Position numbers and translations under genes: made by a program | The notes under the pieces: model-generated | The model's input: the letters and a program-made list of their open reading frames with translations, nothing else | The model's database searches: none | Told to the model about the DNA's origin: nothing | Shown: positions 1 through 8,400 of the stretch, in pieces | How positions within the stretch are numbered: the first letter of the stretch is position 1 | How the letters are laid out: every line of letters begins with the position of its first letter | NCBI GenBank assembly: GCA_910592005.1 | Contig: CAJVPP010002489.1 | Coordinates: 1-14,652, forward strand | Direction of reading: 5' to 3' | Length of the DNA stretch: 14,652 nucleotides | Origin: Funneliformis mosseae | Lineage: Eukaryota > Glomeromycota > Glomeromycetes > Glomerales > Glomeraceae

Positions 1-348
1 ATCCTCATATATCCAGACTTTAAGCGAAAATTTTTATTATTTACTGATGGATCTTATGTAGGACTTGGGGCAGTATTGGCACAATTAGATGATCAAAATA
101 GAGAACGTGTTGTTGCATATGCTAGTCGAAGTCTAAATAATGCTGAACGAAACTATGCACCCACTGAACTAGAATGCTTAGCTGCCATTTGGGGAATAGA
201 ACATTTTAGGTCATATCTACTCTATCAACCATTTGAATTAGTCACTGACTACGCAGCATTACAATGGTTATTTAATAAACCTGATCCATCCAGAAAATTC
301 ATGAGATGGATCATTAGAATCATGGAATTCCCCTATCAAACAATTTAA
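1..348 (+). pseudogene. Ty3/gypsy retrotransposon Pol fragment (RNase H domain), partial at both ends
   Basis: Frame 1 is open from the first base to a TAA at 346-348, so the gene starts outside the window. It carries the RNase H of a Ty3/gypsy polyprotein, which degrades the RNA strand of the RNA-DNA hybrid during reverse transcription. Near the start is the FTDGS box (the usual FTDAS, with the first catalytic Asp), then GLGAVLAQ, then VVAYASRSLNNAERNYAPTE, which holds the conserved ASRSL and the catalytic Glu of the NYxPTE motif. ECLAAIWGIEHFRSYL and FELVTDYAALQWLF follow, the latter with the TDY/TDH Asp. The fragment ends at a stop just after RRWI-like MRWIIRIMEF, before the usual YRPGKxNxxADALSR segment. 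No connection domain, chromodomain or integrase can be read downstream, so the element is broken here. It is otherwise free of stops and is the least decayed coding sequence in the window besides the hAT. Family assignment is very secure; the truncation is seen directly. Confidence 0.93.
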
Positions 349-1611
349 AAGTCTCAATAATATTTTACTTAATGATCAAAAATTACACTTTATCAATATT
401 AGCTTTTTCTTATTAAACCTCCCATTTATTCACTATTTCACCTTATTTTCTTTTCTCTTTTAAGTTTGATATGAACTGATCAAATTTTTGGATCGATAAT
501 AACTACACTTCCTGTACTGGATAGTTAAACTTATTTTAATTTAATTTGGATAGGTTAGCCTAAAATGATATAAGATTAATTTTAATTTAGTTTATATTGT
601 TAGATAAAAATTTTTGTACTCTCTCTTTTGTAATTTATAATTTTATAAAATTTTACTTTACTCTTAATAAAGATTATGCAAAGCTACCACATGTTAAAAT
701 AAAAAAAAATTAAAATTATTTTATATAAAATACCAAATTATACATAATAAAATAAAATAAATTATGCTAAATTATATATTTATAATTTGGTCAAAATTAT
801 CAAATTAATTTATATAGTTTATGACATAAATATCTAGAGTTTTTATTAATAATATAAAAAAAATAATGTTATATCAATTTCTATCTAACAGAATAAAAAT
901 TTAAAATAACAATTCTTTAGTTATTTTTAGATATAAATATAAATACCAAATATTTTGCTTAACTATTTATCAGTAATAATACATAATAACATAATATATA
1001 ATACATATTTTAATATTTGAGATAAGATAGCTAATTGTAAAGAAATTTACTACTTTTTAAATTATAAAATATAGGTATATATTTTTTCTTTGTTAGTTTG
1101 ATTTTATAATAGTACTATTTAAATTTATTTATTATTAGAAAAATATTATTATTAAATAAAATATATTTTATTAAAGTTATATACTTTTTAAAGAATATTT
1201 AAATAAAATTAAAAGTAATTTATCTACTTTTTTTAATAAAAATATCTATTTTTGCTAAAATTTTAACTAAATCACAATTAATTTGATTTTTATTAGATAT
1301 AAACTACTAAATAATTTCAGTTATTTTTTGATTTAAAATGAATATTATGTATTTTTTTTTATGATTAAGAATTTCTTTAAATAATGAAAAAAAAATTGGC
1401 TTTATTTATTTAGATATTATCTTTATATTTAAATTCTTTTGAATTAGTTTATATTTTTTATCATAATTTATTAAATTTATTAAAATAGTTAATATCTAAT
1501 AAAAGGTTAATAATTAAAGATTTTAATAATTAATAAAAATTGAAATTTTTATTGCAAATTATACAATTATGTAATTTATGTAAAATTTATAAATTATATA
1601 AAATATAATGT
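349..1611. other. AT-rich spacer without recognisable genes
   Basis: This stretch is almost entirely A and T with many stops in all frames. The first 350 bases are slightly richer in C and G and may be the degraded remainder of the gypsy element, but I could not recognise integrase, a primer site or an LTR end. An AATAAA at about 667 lies in this part and could be an old polyadenylation signal. From about 700 onward I see only low-complexity A/T sequence. Confidence 0.7.
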
Positions 1612-1776
1612 CATATGAGAGTGTTTCTAGGAAAATCAGGTCCCGAGAAATTTTTGACTAAAATTAAGAGCTTAATATATTTTAATCTAATTACATCAAA
1701 AAATAAAATGCAATAAAAATCTCAATTTTGCTAAAAAATTCCCGGAACCTGATTTTCCTAGCAATCTACCCATATG
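1612..1776. mobile_element. Foldback / MITE-like element with about 58-bp terminal inverted repeats
   Basis: The left arm, from catatg at 1612, and the right arm, ending in catatg at 1771-1776, are reverse complements over about 58 bases with a few mismatches. The core CTAGGAAAATCAGGT at 1627-1641 is matched perfectly by ACCTGATTTTCCTAG at 1747-1761. The match continues inward through a CCCGAGAAATTTTT-like block. About 50 AT-rich bases separate the arms and there is no coding capacity. The arms contain far more G and C than the flanks, which argues against a chance AT hairpin. The outer TA dinucleotides would fit a TA target duplication of a mariner-type MITE, but catatg is palindromic, so the exact ends cannot be fixed from one copy. 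Confidence 0.7.
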
Positions 1777-1990
1777 TTAAATTTAATATTATATATATAT
1801 TATACTATAATATAATTCTAAATATTTTATTTTAAAAGTATTTCAAATTTTAATATATTAAAATATATTTTAAATTTTATATAATAATAAAAATATTAAA
1901 ATAAATAAATATTATAATAATAAACTAAACCAATTATCATTATCATATCTAATAATAAGTTTATATAATTGTATTTTATTAATTAAATTA

Positions 1991-2112
1991 CAGTGGCTCA
2001 TAAAAGTAATGTAATCACTAAATATAAAACTTTAAATTAATATAATTTTTTATTTATAAATTATATTAAAGTAAAAAAAAAAGTTATGATATTCTTTGAA
2101 TCAAAATTTATT
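1991..2112 (+). repeat. Left terminal inverted repeat of the Tc1/mariner element
   Basis: It pairs with the reverse complement of about 3497-3618. The outer part (CAGTGGCTCATAAAAGTAAT against TAGTGACATACAAAAATAAT) is more diverged than the block AAACTTTAAATTAAT, which is identical in both arms. Pairing continues with gaps to TTTGAATCAAAATT, near 2096-2109, before it ends. Differences between the arms are largely C/T and G/A. Confidence 0.85.
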
Positions 2113-2287
2113 AAAAAATATTTTTTTTTCTGATTTAAGTCACGTAAAAAAAATCTACATAGCGATTTTTAAGTTTTTGATATTGTATTATTTATATAAC
2201 TATTAGTAATCAATATTTAACTAGTTAGGTTTAAACTGAAAACTATAACAAATCCTTATACTAATATATTTATTTATTAAATTATAT

Positions 2288-3289
2288 CTGTTTATCACTT
2301 TATATATCCCTTTTAACCTTTATTATATCATTTATCTTTTCTAGCATAGACTTAATTAAATTTATACATACATTGAACTTAATTCTAAACTAAACATCTT
2401 GTAATTTTTCTCACAGATCTTCCCTTCTTATAGCTTGTTCTGAAAGGTATCTTAAATAATATTTAGCTTCATTTTAAAGATGCTCTATAAAATTTAAATC
2501 CAGAGATTATGCAGGCCAGTCAAATACAATCACTTTATTATCAGAAAGCCAGTCTTTAGTAAGATTTACCATATGTTTAAGATCATTATCATATTGAAAA
2601 ATTACATCATTAACACTTAATCCCTAATATAAAATAGATTTCATAAAATCTTCTTCAAGTATTTGCTGATAAAGTTTTCTATTTAAGCTACTATTAATTA
2701 TACAAAGATTGCCAACACTTTTTGCTAAAAGCATTCTCAAACTATTATATTATTTCTATCAAATTTTACCATTGATTTGATATAAGAACTTTTTAATAGT
2801 TCTTCTGATTTCTTCTAATAGTACTGGTATTCATTTGAACTAAAAAGCATGAACTTACTTTTGTCAGATCAGATTACCTTCTTCCAATCCTTCACAGACT
2901 AATTTCAATATTTTTTTGTAAAATTTAAGTGATGTTTACAATGTGTTTTTTTAAGGTAAGGCTTTTTCTTTTTAATTCTTGATGCTAGACCATTTTTTCA
3001 AAGTGCTCTATGTATAGTTTTAGTTGAAATTTGAATATTATCATGATTTTGAGGTTATCTTATATAGAAACTGCTATAGAATATTCATTAGAAGCAACAA
3101 GTCAGAAAATTTTACGTTTAATATGAATAGAAATGATGTAATGATGACTTAATTTTTTTATTTTTAAAACTACCTGTCTCTTCTTTACGTTAATAAATTC
3201 TCATAACTGTAAACTTATGGATATCTTTCTAACTACAATAATATTGACTTAATAGCTTTCTTTAAGAAAGGTAAAGATAATTGTAACAT
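2288..3289 (-). pseudogene. Tc1/mariner transposase, degenerate
   Basis: A Tc1 transposase binds the inverted repeats, cuts the element out and inserts it at TA. On the minus strand, in shifting frames, successive family blocks can be read: RIKKKKPYLKKTHC (end of the second helix-turn-helix region), KDWKKVI-stop-SDKSKF (first catalytic Asp, usually SDESKF), FQYDNDLKHMVNLTKDWLSD (second catalytic Asp, usually QDNDPKH), DWPA-stop-SLDLNFIEHL (usually SPDLNPIEHLW, with the third acidic residue, Glu, kept), and NLIKSMLEK near the C-terminus. The possible start ATG at 3287-3289 is not certain. There are at least ten in-frame stops and several frameshifts. The three acidic residues survive. Many changes fit C-to-T or G-to-A transitions, such as Trp to TGA before SDKSKF, Gln to TAA in DWPA-Q, and Pro to Leu or Phe. 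The family call is firm; the exact limits are approximate. Confidence 0.9.
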
Positions 3290-3496
3290 ATTGAAAATTT
3301 TTTTATAGCAAACAAAAAGGCTGAAAATTTTTTTCTTTATAATTATATAATATTACATAACTTATTGCTTTTTTAATTTAATCTAGCCAAAAATAGATCA
3401 ACTCAAAATCATATAAATAATATAATGCTTAAATGGTAATATTATGATCTAGCTATAAATCATATGATTAAATAGAAATTTTAATTATAAATTTAT

Positions 3497-3618
3497 ATGA
3501 ATTTTGATTCAGAGAACTCAATAAAATTTATTTTATTTAGATATAATTTATAAATAAAAAAAGTTACATTAATTTAAAGTTTCATATTTAGCAGTTGCAT
3601 TATTTTTGTATGTCACTA
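3497..3618 (-). repeat. Right terminal inverted repeat of the Tc1/mariner element
   Basis: Reverse complement of the left arm. It keeps AATTTTGATTC near its inner edge and ATTAATTTAAAGTTT in the middle, and ends in cacta, which is cactg with one G-to-A change, beside the flanking TA at 3619-3620. Confidence 0.85.
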
Positions 3619-3620
3619 TA

Positions 3621-4609
3621 TTTTAAATAAAAAATTCTTTTTATAAATATTAAAAATAAAAGATATAATACATTTATTAATATTTATTTAAATTAACTAG
3701 AATGATTGAAAATTATAAATTAATATTATTTTATTATGAATTAAGTAATTTTTAAATAAACATTTATATATTTCTTTAGATTTATTTATTATTAATAAGT
3801 AAATAAAAGCAAGAATTAAAATTTTTAAATTTAATTAATAAAATATTATTAGTATTATTTTAAAAGATATTATCTATTATTCAAAATAAAACTTAAGATA
3901 AATATCAAATATTGAATAATAAAATTTGATTTATTTTAACTATAAAATCTTTTAATAAAAAATTAATTAATTATTCTTTTAAAATTAATATAAAAAAATT
4001 TATTAAAAAAATTTTTATAATATATAAAATAAATTAAATATAATCGAAAATAAATGAAAAGTATATTTATAATATCAATAATTCTAATACTACAAAACAA
4101 AAAATATTCTTTTAAAAAATTTAAATTAGTATTAAATAAATATATAAAAATAAGTATTAATTAAAAAATTAATACAAAACTTAATGTTATTAAAAAATAT
4201 AGCAAAAAAAATACAAATAATATCAAAGATTAGAAATGTAAAATGTAAATAAATAAAATATTTTTTTAAAACTTTTTTTTTAATATTCTAGTATTCAGTT
4301 ATTTTAATATCCTAAATAAGATACAGTATATTTTATATATTATTACATCTAGAAACAAGCTCCTTCTTACTATTTTTAAAGCCAATCTAAATTGCTGAAT
4401 TATTAGCCATTATGATAAATTATATAAAGTGAATATCACTAGCTAAATTCTAATATTATTATAATACAATAGAATTCAAACTAATTATTTAAAAAGAATA
4501 GTTTTTAATAATTTAATTTAAAATAATCGTCTAATATAGTTGTTATATTTTTTGTCAAAATCATCTTAAAATTAAACTCAGGCCTTTCAAATCCTAATTA
4601 ACACTATAG
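3621..4609. other. AT-rich spacer without recognisable genes
   Basis: Long A/T runs dominate, with no frame open for a meaningful length and no inverted repeat that stands out from background. From about 4340 to the LTR the sequence is a little less extreme in composition, but I recognise nothing in it. Confidence 0.7.
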
Positions 4610-4842
4610 ATATTGTTAACGTGCAATTCTTGCGAATTGTGACAGTTAGACGGGGTGTTCGAGTGGTGATTCTTTTAAGTTTACATAGTAGCTCAATTCA
4701 GTTTATCTCGCGATTTATAGTTTACACGGTAGTGCATTCATGATAAGACTAAAAGCAAGCGACTCGATTGATTCAGAGGTATAATAATACGTTTATTGAT
4801 AAAAAAATAATAATAATAGTAGATAAGAAAATAAAAAGTAAT

Positions 4843-4947
4843 ATGGAAAGAAATCAAAGAGTTAAAGTACTAAGGGGAATGTTAGGTCAGGCGCCTCTAC
4901 AAGAACTACTAGATGCGTATCTAAAAGTAAGACTAAAGGAAAACTAA
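4843..4947 (+). CDS. Small ORF of 34 codons inside the probable LTR, doubtful
   Basis: An ATG at 4843 opens a 34-residue frame ending in TAA at 4945-4947. It reads MERNQRVKVLRGMLG and then an amphipathic-looking segment, QAPLQELLDAYLKVRLKEN. It is unusual for this AT-rich neighbourhood to hold a frame with such ordinary amino-acid content. It lies within the GC-richer LTR candidate, so higher GC alone may explain the lack of stops. I do not recognise it and there is no evidence of expression. Confidence 0.15.
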   Translation: MERNQRVKVLRGMLGQAPLQELLDAYLKVRLKEN

Positions 4948-5030
4948 AAAGAAAACTAAAGCGAACTACTGTTTTACATGATTCTATTGCTCTCTATTTA
5001 TAATAAATTTAATACATAGATGGATATAAC

Positions 5031-5134
5031 AAATAAATCAAATAAATCAAATATATCTTATATGTCTGGTATGTCCAAGATATCAATTATATTAAATATG
5101 TCCGATATATCAAATATATCAAATATGTCTGACA
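5031..5134 (+). repeat. Imperfect short tandem repeats (AAATCAAAT / ATATGTC units)
   Basis: Two AAATAAATC-type units are followed by alternating blocks of ATATGTCT or ATATGTCC and GATATATCAA, repeated with variation, through to AAATATGTCTGAC. The repeats lie in the downstream part of the probable LTR and may reflect replication slippage there. Confidence 0.6.
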
Positions 5135-5188
5135 TTTAGATCTGCAATATACTGCGCCACGTTCGTCAATCCAATCCTGTTACAATAT

Positions 5189-6690
5189 CATAGTATTTTA
5201 ACTAGAAATTACTTATAACTTATGATTCTTATTCAATCTAAGTAATATAATATCTACTATTGATCTGTTATAATCCATTATCAGAGATGACTTTCTTGCA
5301 AATAATGTAATACTTAACCATTACATATCAGCCTCATAAATATAAGTTATAAATTCAATTAGTTCTATATATAATATGATCACTTGTATAACTTATGAGT
5401 TTATTATATTTTACAAAATTCATAATTTTTAATGCATATAATTTATGTGCATCCTATAAAATTCATTTTCAGAATTAAACTGATAAATTTTACAGTAAAT
5501 TAATACTGCAATCTATATTTGACTACTATTAAACTAGGATCTATTATAATATAACTTATAATAGGAACTAATATTTTATAGCATAAGCTAGAGATGCTAA
5601 TCCTTTTATTTTTTTAAAACTTATCTAATATTAATAATATAATATACTTATATTAATAACTCAATTATACTATTATTTATAATTAGAATATTACAGTTTA
5701 AGTCAAATATTAAATAAGTCACATGAACTAGTATAAATATTAATAAAAAATTCAGAAAAATTCCATTTTTATAATAAATGAATAAATTGTAATTTTTGTT
5801 ATATAATAAAATAAAATGTAATTTTTTGAATTTTTGATAGATTTAATTATAAGAAAATTAATTTAAAATCTTTTGAATGAAAGAACATTTTAGTTTTGAT
5901 TATACATCTAATAATTAAGTTATAAAAATAATGGAATTTCTGAACTGGACGAATTTTGAATAAAGTTACATTATAATATTTTCTTTTAGAAAAAATAGTA
6001 TATAATTATATATAATTGTTAATCTTTTTTTATGCAGTAAAAAGGAGATATAATAAAATTTTAGATAATAATAAGTAAAATTTAAGTCTAAAATCACTTA
6101 AATATTTTATTATAATATATTTTAATAATCCAAAATAATAACAAAATTTTTATCAGAATAAAATCAGAATTTTTGTTATTATTGTGATAAAAGTTATGAT
6201 TTAATATCAGAATTTTTAAGTTTCTGAATAGTTAACAGTTTTTATCATATGATTCAAATATTAAATTTTTTATTAATTTATTTTGCAATTGCTTATATTC
6301 TAATTTCGCAACCTTAAGTTTAACATTTTCAGATTTATGCTATTTATATAAAAAGATGATCACGTGATTGGTCAATTAATTTTAATTGAATTTATACAGT
6401 TTAAAGTACTTTTCAAAAAAATAAGGTTTTATAACATAAAATTTTTTTACAAATAACTTTTTTAGAGCATTAAATAATATTTTTAAAATTAATTTTAAAT
6501 AATCTTAAATTTAAAAGTATTGATTTAATAATAAAGTTATGAGTATATTAAAGAAACTCAAAAGTCTGCATATTATAAAAATTTGCAAGAAAAAGTTTGA
6601 AACATGATAAACAGTTAAAAGTATAGTAATATCTTATAAAAAAGTCAGTAAAATACTTCTAAAATATAATAAAAAAAATGATATTATATA
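5189..6690. other. AT-rich spacer
   Basis: No coding frame or RNA gene is recognisable. Two small items stand out: a weak foldback with arms near 5751-5782 and 5922-5944, and a CACGTG/ATTGG motif pair near 6359-6371. Otherwise this is low-complexity A/T sequence, possibly old unrecognisable transposon remains. Confidence 0.65.
6341..6371 (+). promoter_or_regulatory. TATA-like, CACGTG palindrome and CCAAT-type box cluster, speculative
   Basis: TATTTATATAAAA at 6341-6353 is followed by the perfect 10-bp palindrome ATCACGTGAT at 6359-6368 and an overlapping ATTGG at 6367-6371. CACGTG is the bHLH (Cbf1-type) E-box and ATTGG is the reverse CCAAT box, both common in fungal promoters. No gene follows on either strand, so this is at best a relic or a chance cluster. 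Confidence 0.2.
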
Positions 6691-6822
6691 TACAGTGGCT
6701 ACCAAAAGAAACGCAAGTATGATTGGTCATCTTTGAATGGCTATAACTCATCAACCACAGATGCTAGCAATATGATCTTATACTTGTTTTAAAGCCCAAA
6801 TCTCGAAGGATATCCTGGCGAA
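6691..6822 (+). mobile_element. Tc1/mariner-type terminal fragment, interrupted by the LINE
   Basis: A TA at 6691-6692 is followed by CAGTGGCTACCAAAAGAAAC, a Tc1-type end similar in plan to that at 1991 but from another family. About 130 bases of unusually mixed composition follow (through GAAGGATATCCTGGCG) and stop exactly at the T13 run that is the LINE tail. Neither the opposite end nor any transposase of this family is present in the window. It is therefore most likely the left piece of an element split by the LINE, with the remainder beyond the right edge. Confidence 0.7.
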
Positions 6823-6865
6823 TTTTTTTTTTTTTGAAATACAGCAGATTTGCATGATCTTTATT
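6823..6865 (-). terminator. LINE polyadenylation signal and poly-A tail
   Basis: On the minus strand AATAAA (6865-6860) lies 24 bases upstream of an A13 tract (6835-6823). The tract abuts the interrupted Tc1-type sequence. This is the signature of a transcript end copied into DNA by target-primed reverse transcription, and it fixes the LINE 3' boundary. Confidence 0.85.
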
Positions 6866-7179
6866 AATTTTATAAAATACTAGATACATATAATAAAACA
6901 GAAAATACAAAAATATCTATAAATTAATTTAAACTAAACTACTTTATTAATACCAACCTTGCACTTTACTGAACTAAACTATAAATAGAAAAGAAAAAAA
7001 AAGAAAAAAAAATCTAATTAGACTAAACTATTGTACAGTTATCAAACGTCCAGAAGGGAGGGCATAGTTACTGCCGTTCTAAAAATTTGACCAGTGAGAG
7101 CCATAGGCGGTAGCCACTATGAAGGATGTGAGGTGTGAAGTTGAGGGGATGAGAGATGAATATGGGAATCTGAGGAGAC
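6836..7179 (-). other. LINE 3' untranslated region
   Basis: The region between the likely end of ORF2 and the tail has no open frame. It starts with GC-containing sequence (about 7050-7170) and continues through a T/C-rich stretch on the minus strand, matching the A/G runs at about 6990-7012, to the AATAAA signal. A second AATAAA (reverse of TTTATT near 6944) lies further upstream. Confidence 0.65.
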
Positions 7180-7809
7180 CTAAGAAGTAGTATAATCATC
7201 TTCAAAGTTATTTGCAATTTTTCAATCATTTAGTGCAATGTTCCTTTGTAACCATATCTCATAACAAGATGTGAAGACCTCATGATAGAAGGAGGATAAG
7301 AAACTATGTGATAAATCTTTTGCAGAAAGACAGGCTGTTACTTTGTTTGACAAAGATAATGATATAATCCCTTTAATTATGTCTAAAAAACAAAATTCTG
7401 TAGAGATGGATGATGTATTCCAAATAGGATCTGAAAGTAATTCTTGAACTAGATAATCATCTTTAAGAGTATTTAACTCAGAGAGTTGCGTGATAAATTT
7501 GGTCTTGTGTGTGTTGATTAACTCATTAATATTAGGTTGATTACTAGGATAGAGCCATAAGTGCTCAAAATCTTCAGTGTGAGAGTGATAATAGATACAT
7601 CTTGTTGAAGCGTATAGTGTAAGCATACGGGAGTTAACTACCTTTAAAGTAGGAAGCAGTTGAAATAATATTCTAATTTTAAATTTCTTTTTGAAACATC
7701 TTATAAATGATGTTTTTTGAGATGATTCTTCGTCATTTAGGATCTTGAAAAGTAAAGGCCAATCTATAGGTTTATCACGATATTTGTTGAGGTGAGGCAG
7801 TGAAAACAA
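7180..7809 (-). other. ORF2 C-terminal Cys/His domain
   Basis: A 195-codon stop-free stretch follows RNase H. It contains SFIRCFKKKFKIRILFQLLP and then RCIYYHSHTEDFEHLWLYP. Relatives have a CxxC...EDxxHLWxC zinc-finger-like motif here; only the first Cys and the His residues remain, and Tyr stands where other cysteines are expected. YEIWLQRNIALND lies near the end, followed by a TGA that is probably Trp in an intact copy. It is the longest uninterrupted frame in the window, but only a piece of ORF2 and not a separate gene. Confidence 0.75.
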
Positions 7810-7944
7810 GGACTCTGCCTATACCACTTGTATTTTATTTTTTATGAATAGCCGATGAAGAGTTATTATTGGATTGAAAATGTAGCATAGGTAATAACCT
7901 GAACCTAGATGTTCTTTGTTAATTAATAATAATTGTGCAGAAAG

Positions 7945-8400
7945 TTATTTTGCTAGTTTGTCAACAGTATTATTATAATGATCATCTTTGTGAGCTTGTA
8001 CTTTGGTGAACGAAATAGAAATGTTGTTTTGAGCAATAAGGCTGAAAAGTATTGACCAAATATGAAAGTATGGGATTTTGAAAGCAGAATTGATAGATAA
8101 GGAGTCTCGAAAGATGAATGACAAGTTGTGAAAGGAGGAGATAGTGGCTTGGGAATCAGTACAAATTTCTATACAAGAGTCATAAGGTGAAACATATACC
8201 ACAACTAATCTAGCTACAATTTCAGCCAGTGTAGAAGAGGACTTGGTGATAAAAGAGTAGCATTGAAAGAAAGTGTTGGCCAATTTGGATCAGTTTGTAA
8301 CTACGTGATACCCAACCGGCAGTTTGAGAAACCTAAAAAGGTAAGAGAACTGTTAGTATAAAATTGAAGAGAAATAGTAGGAGTAAAGTTAGATTTGAGA
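7945..8400 (-). other. ORF2 RNase H domain
   Basis: Two frames are needed. The first strand is LQFYTNSSLTFLGF, where relatives have YTDGS; Asn and Ser replace Asp and Gly, both explicable by G-to-A. After a frameshift around 8283-8301 come SSTLAEIVARL (catalytic Glu at 8223-8221), ICTDSQATISSF (catalytic Asp at 8157-8155) and VQAHKDDHYNNTVDKLAK, which resembles the VxAHxGxxxNxxADxLAK motif ending with the last Asp. Three of the four acidic residues survive. Confidence 0.87.

Larger units (their letters stand above)
1989..3620 (-). mobile_element. Complete but degenerate Tc1/mariner DNA transposon
   Basis: A TA at 1989-1990 is followed by CAGTGGCTCATAAAAGTAAT, a typical Tc1-type terminus. The mirror end runs to cacta at 3614-3618 followed by TA at 3619-3620. 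The two ends pair as inverted repeats over about 120 bases. Between them, on the minus strand, is a recognisable but broken Tc1 transposase. The body of about 1.63 kb is normal for Tc1 elements. The TA duplications, ends and transposase together make the identification firm. The copy cannot be autonomous because the transposase is full of stops. Confidence 0.92.
4614..5184 (+). mobile_element. Probable solo LTR of an LTR retrotransposon
   Basis: This block is clearly richer in G and C than both flanks. It begins TGTTAACG, ends CCTGTTACA, and is bordered by ATAT on each side (4610-4613 and 5185-5188), which could be a 4-bp target duplication but is weak in AT-rich DNA. An alternative left end at 4638, TGTGACAG, pairs better with the right end (TGTAACAG in reverse complement) but has no matching flanks. 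Inside are CTCTATTTATAATAAA at about 4992-5007, resembling a TATA/polyadenylation region read on the + strand, and GC-containing patches such as TCTCGCGA and GGCGCC. No tRNA primer-binding site or coding sequence follows at 5185, so it would be a solo LTR. The LTR nature is inferred from the ends and composition; no second copy is present to prove it. Confidence 0.5.

Noticed and set aside
3621..4560. Organelle-like AT-rich DNA or a replication origin
   Set aside because: Composition is explained by AT-rich nuclear spacer; no organelle genes, tRNAs or ordered repeats are seen.
4645..4680. GTGTTCGAGTGG as a possible tRNA/SINE B box
   Set aside because: No A box at proper spacing and no cloverleaf; more likely part of the LTR-like block.
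7106..7120. GGTAGCCACTA, resembling the mirror end of the Tc1-type terminus at 6693
   Set aside because: Only about nine bases match and the inner sequence does not pair; it sits within the LINE 3' region.
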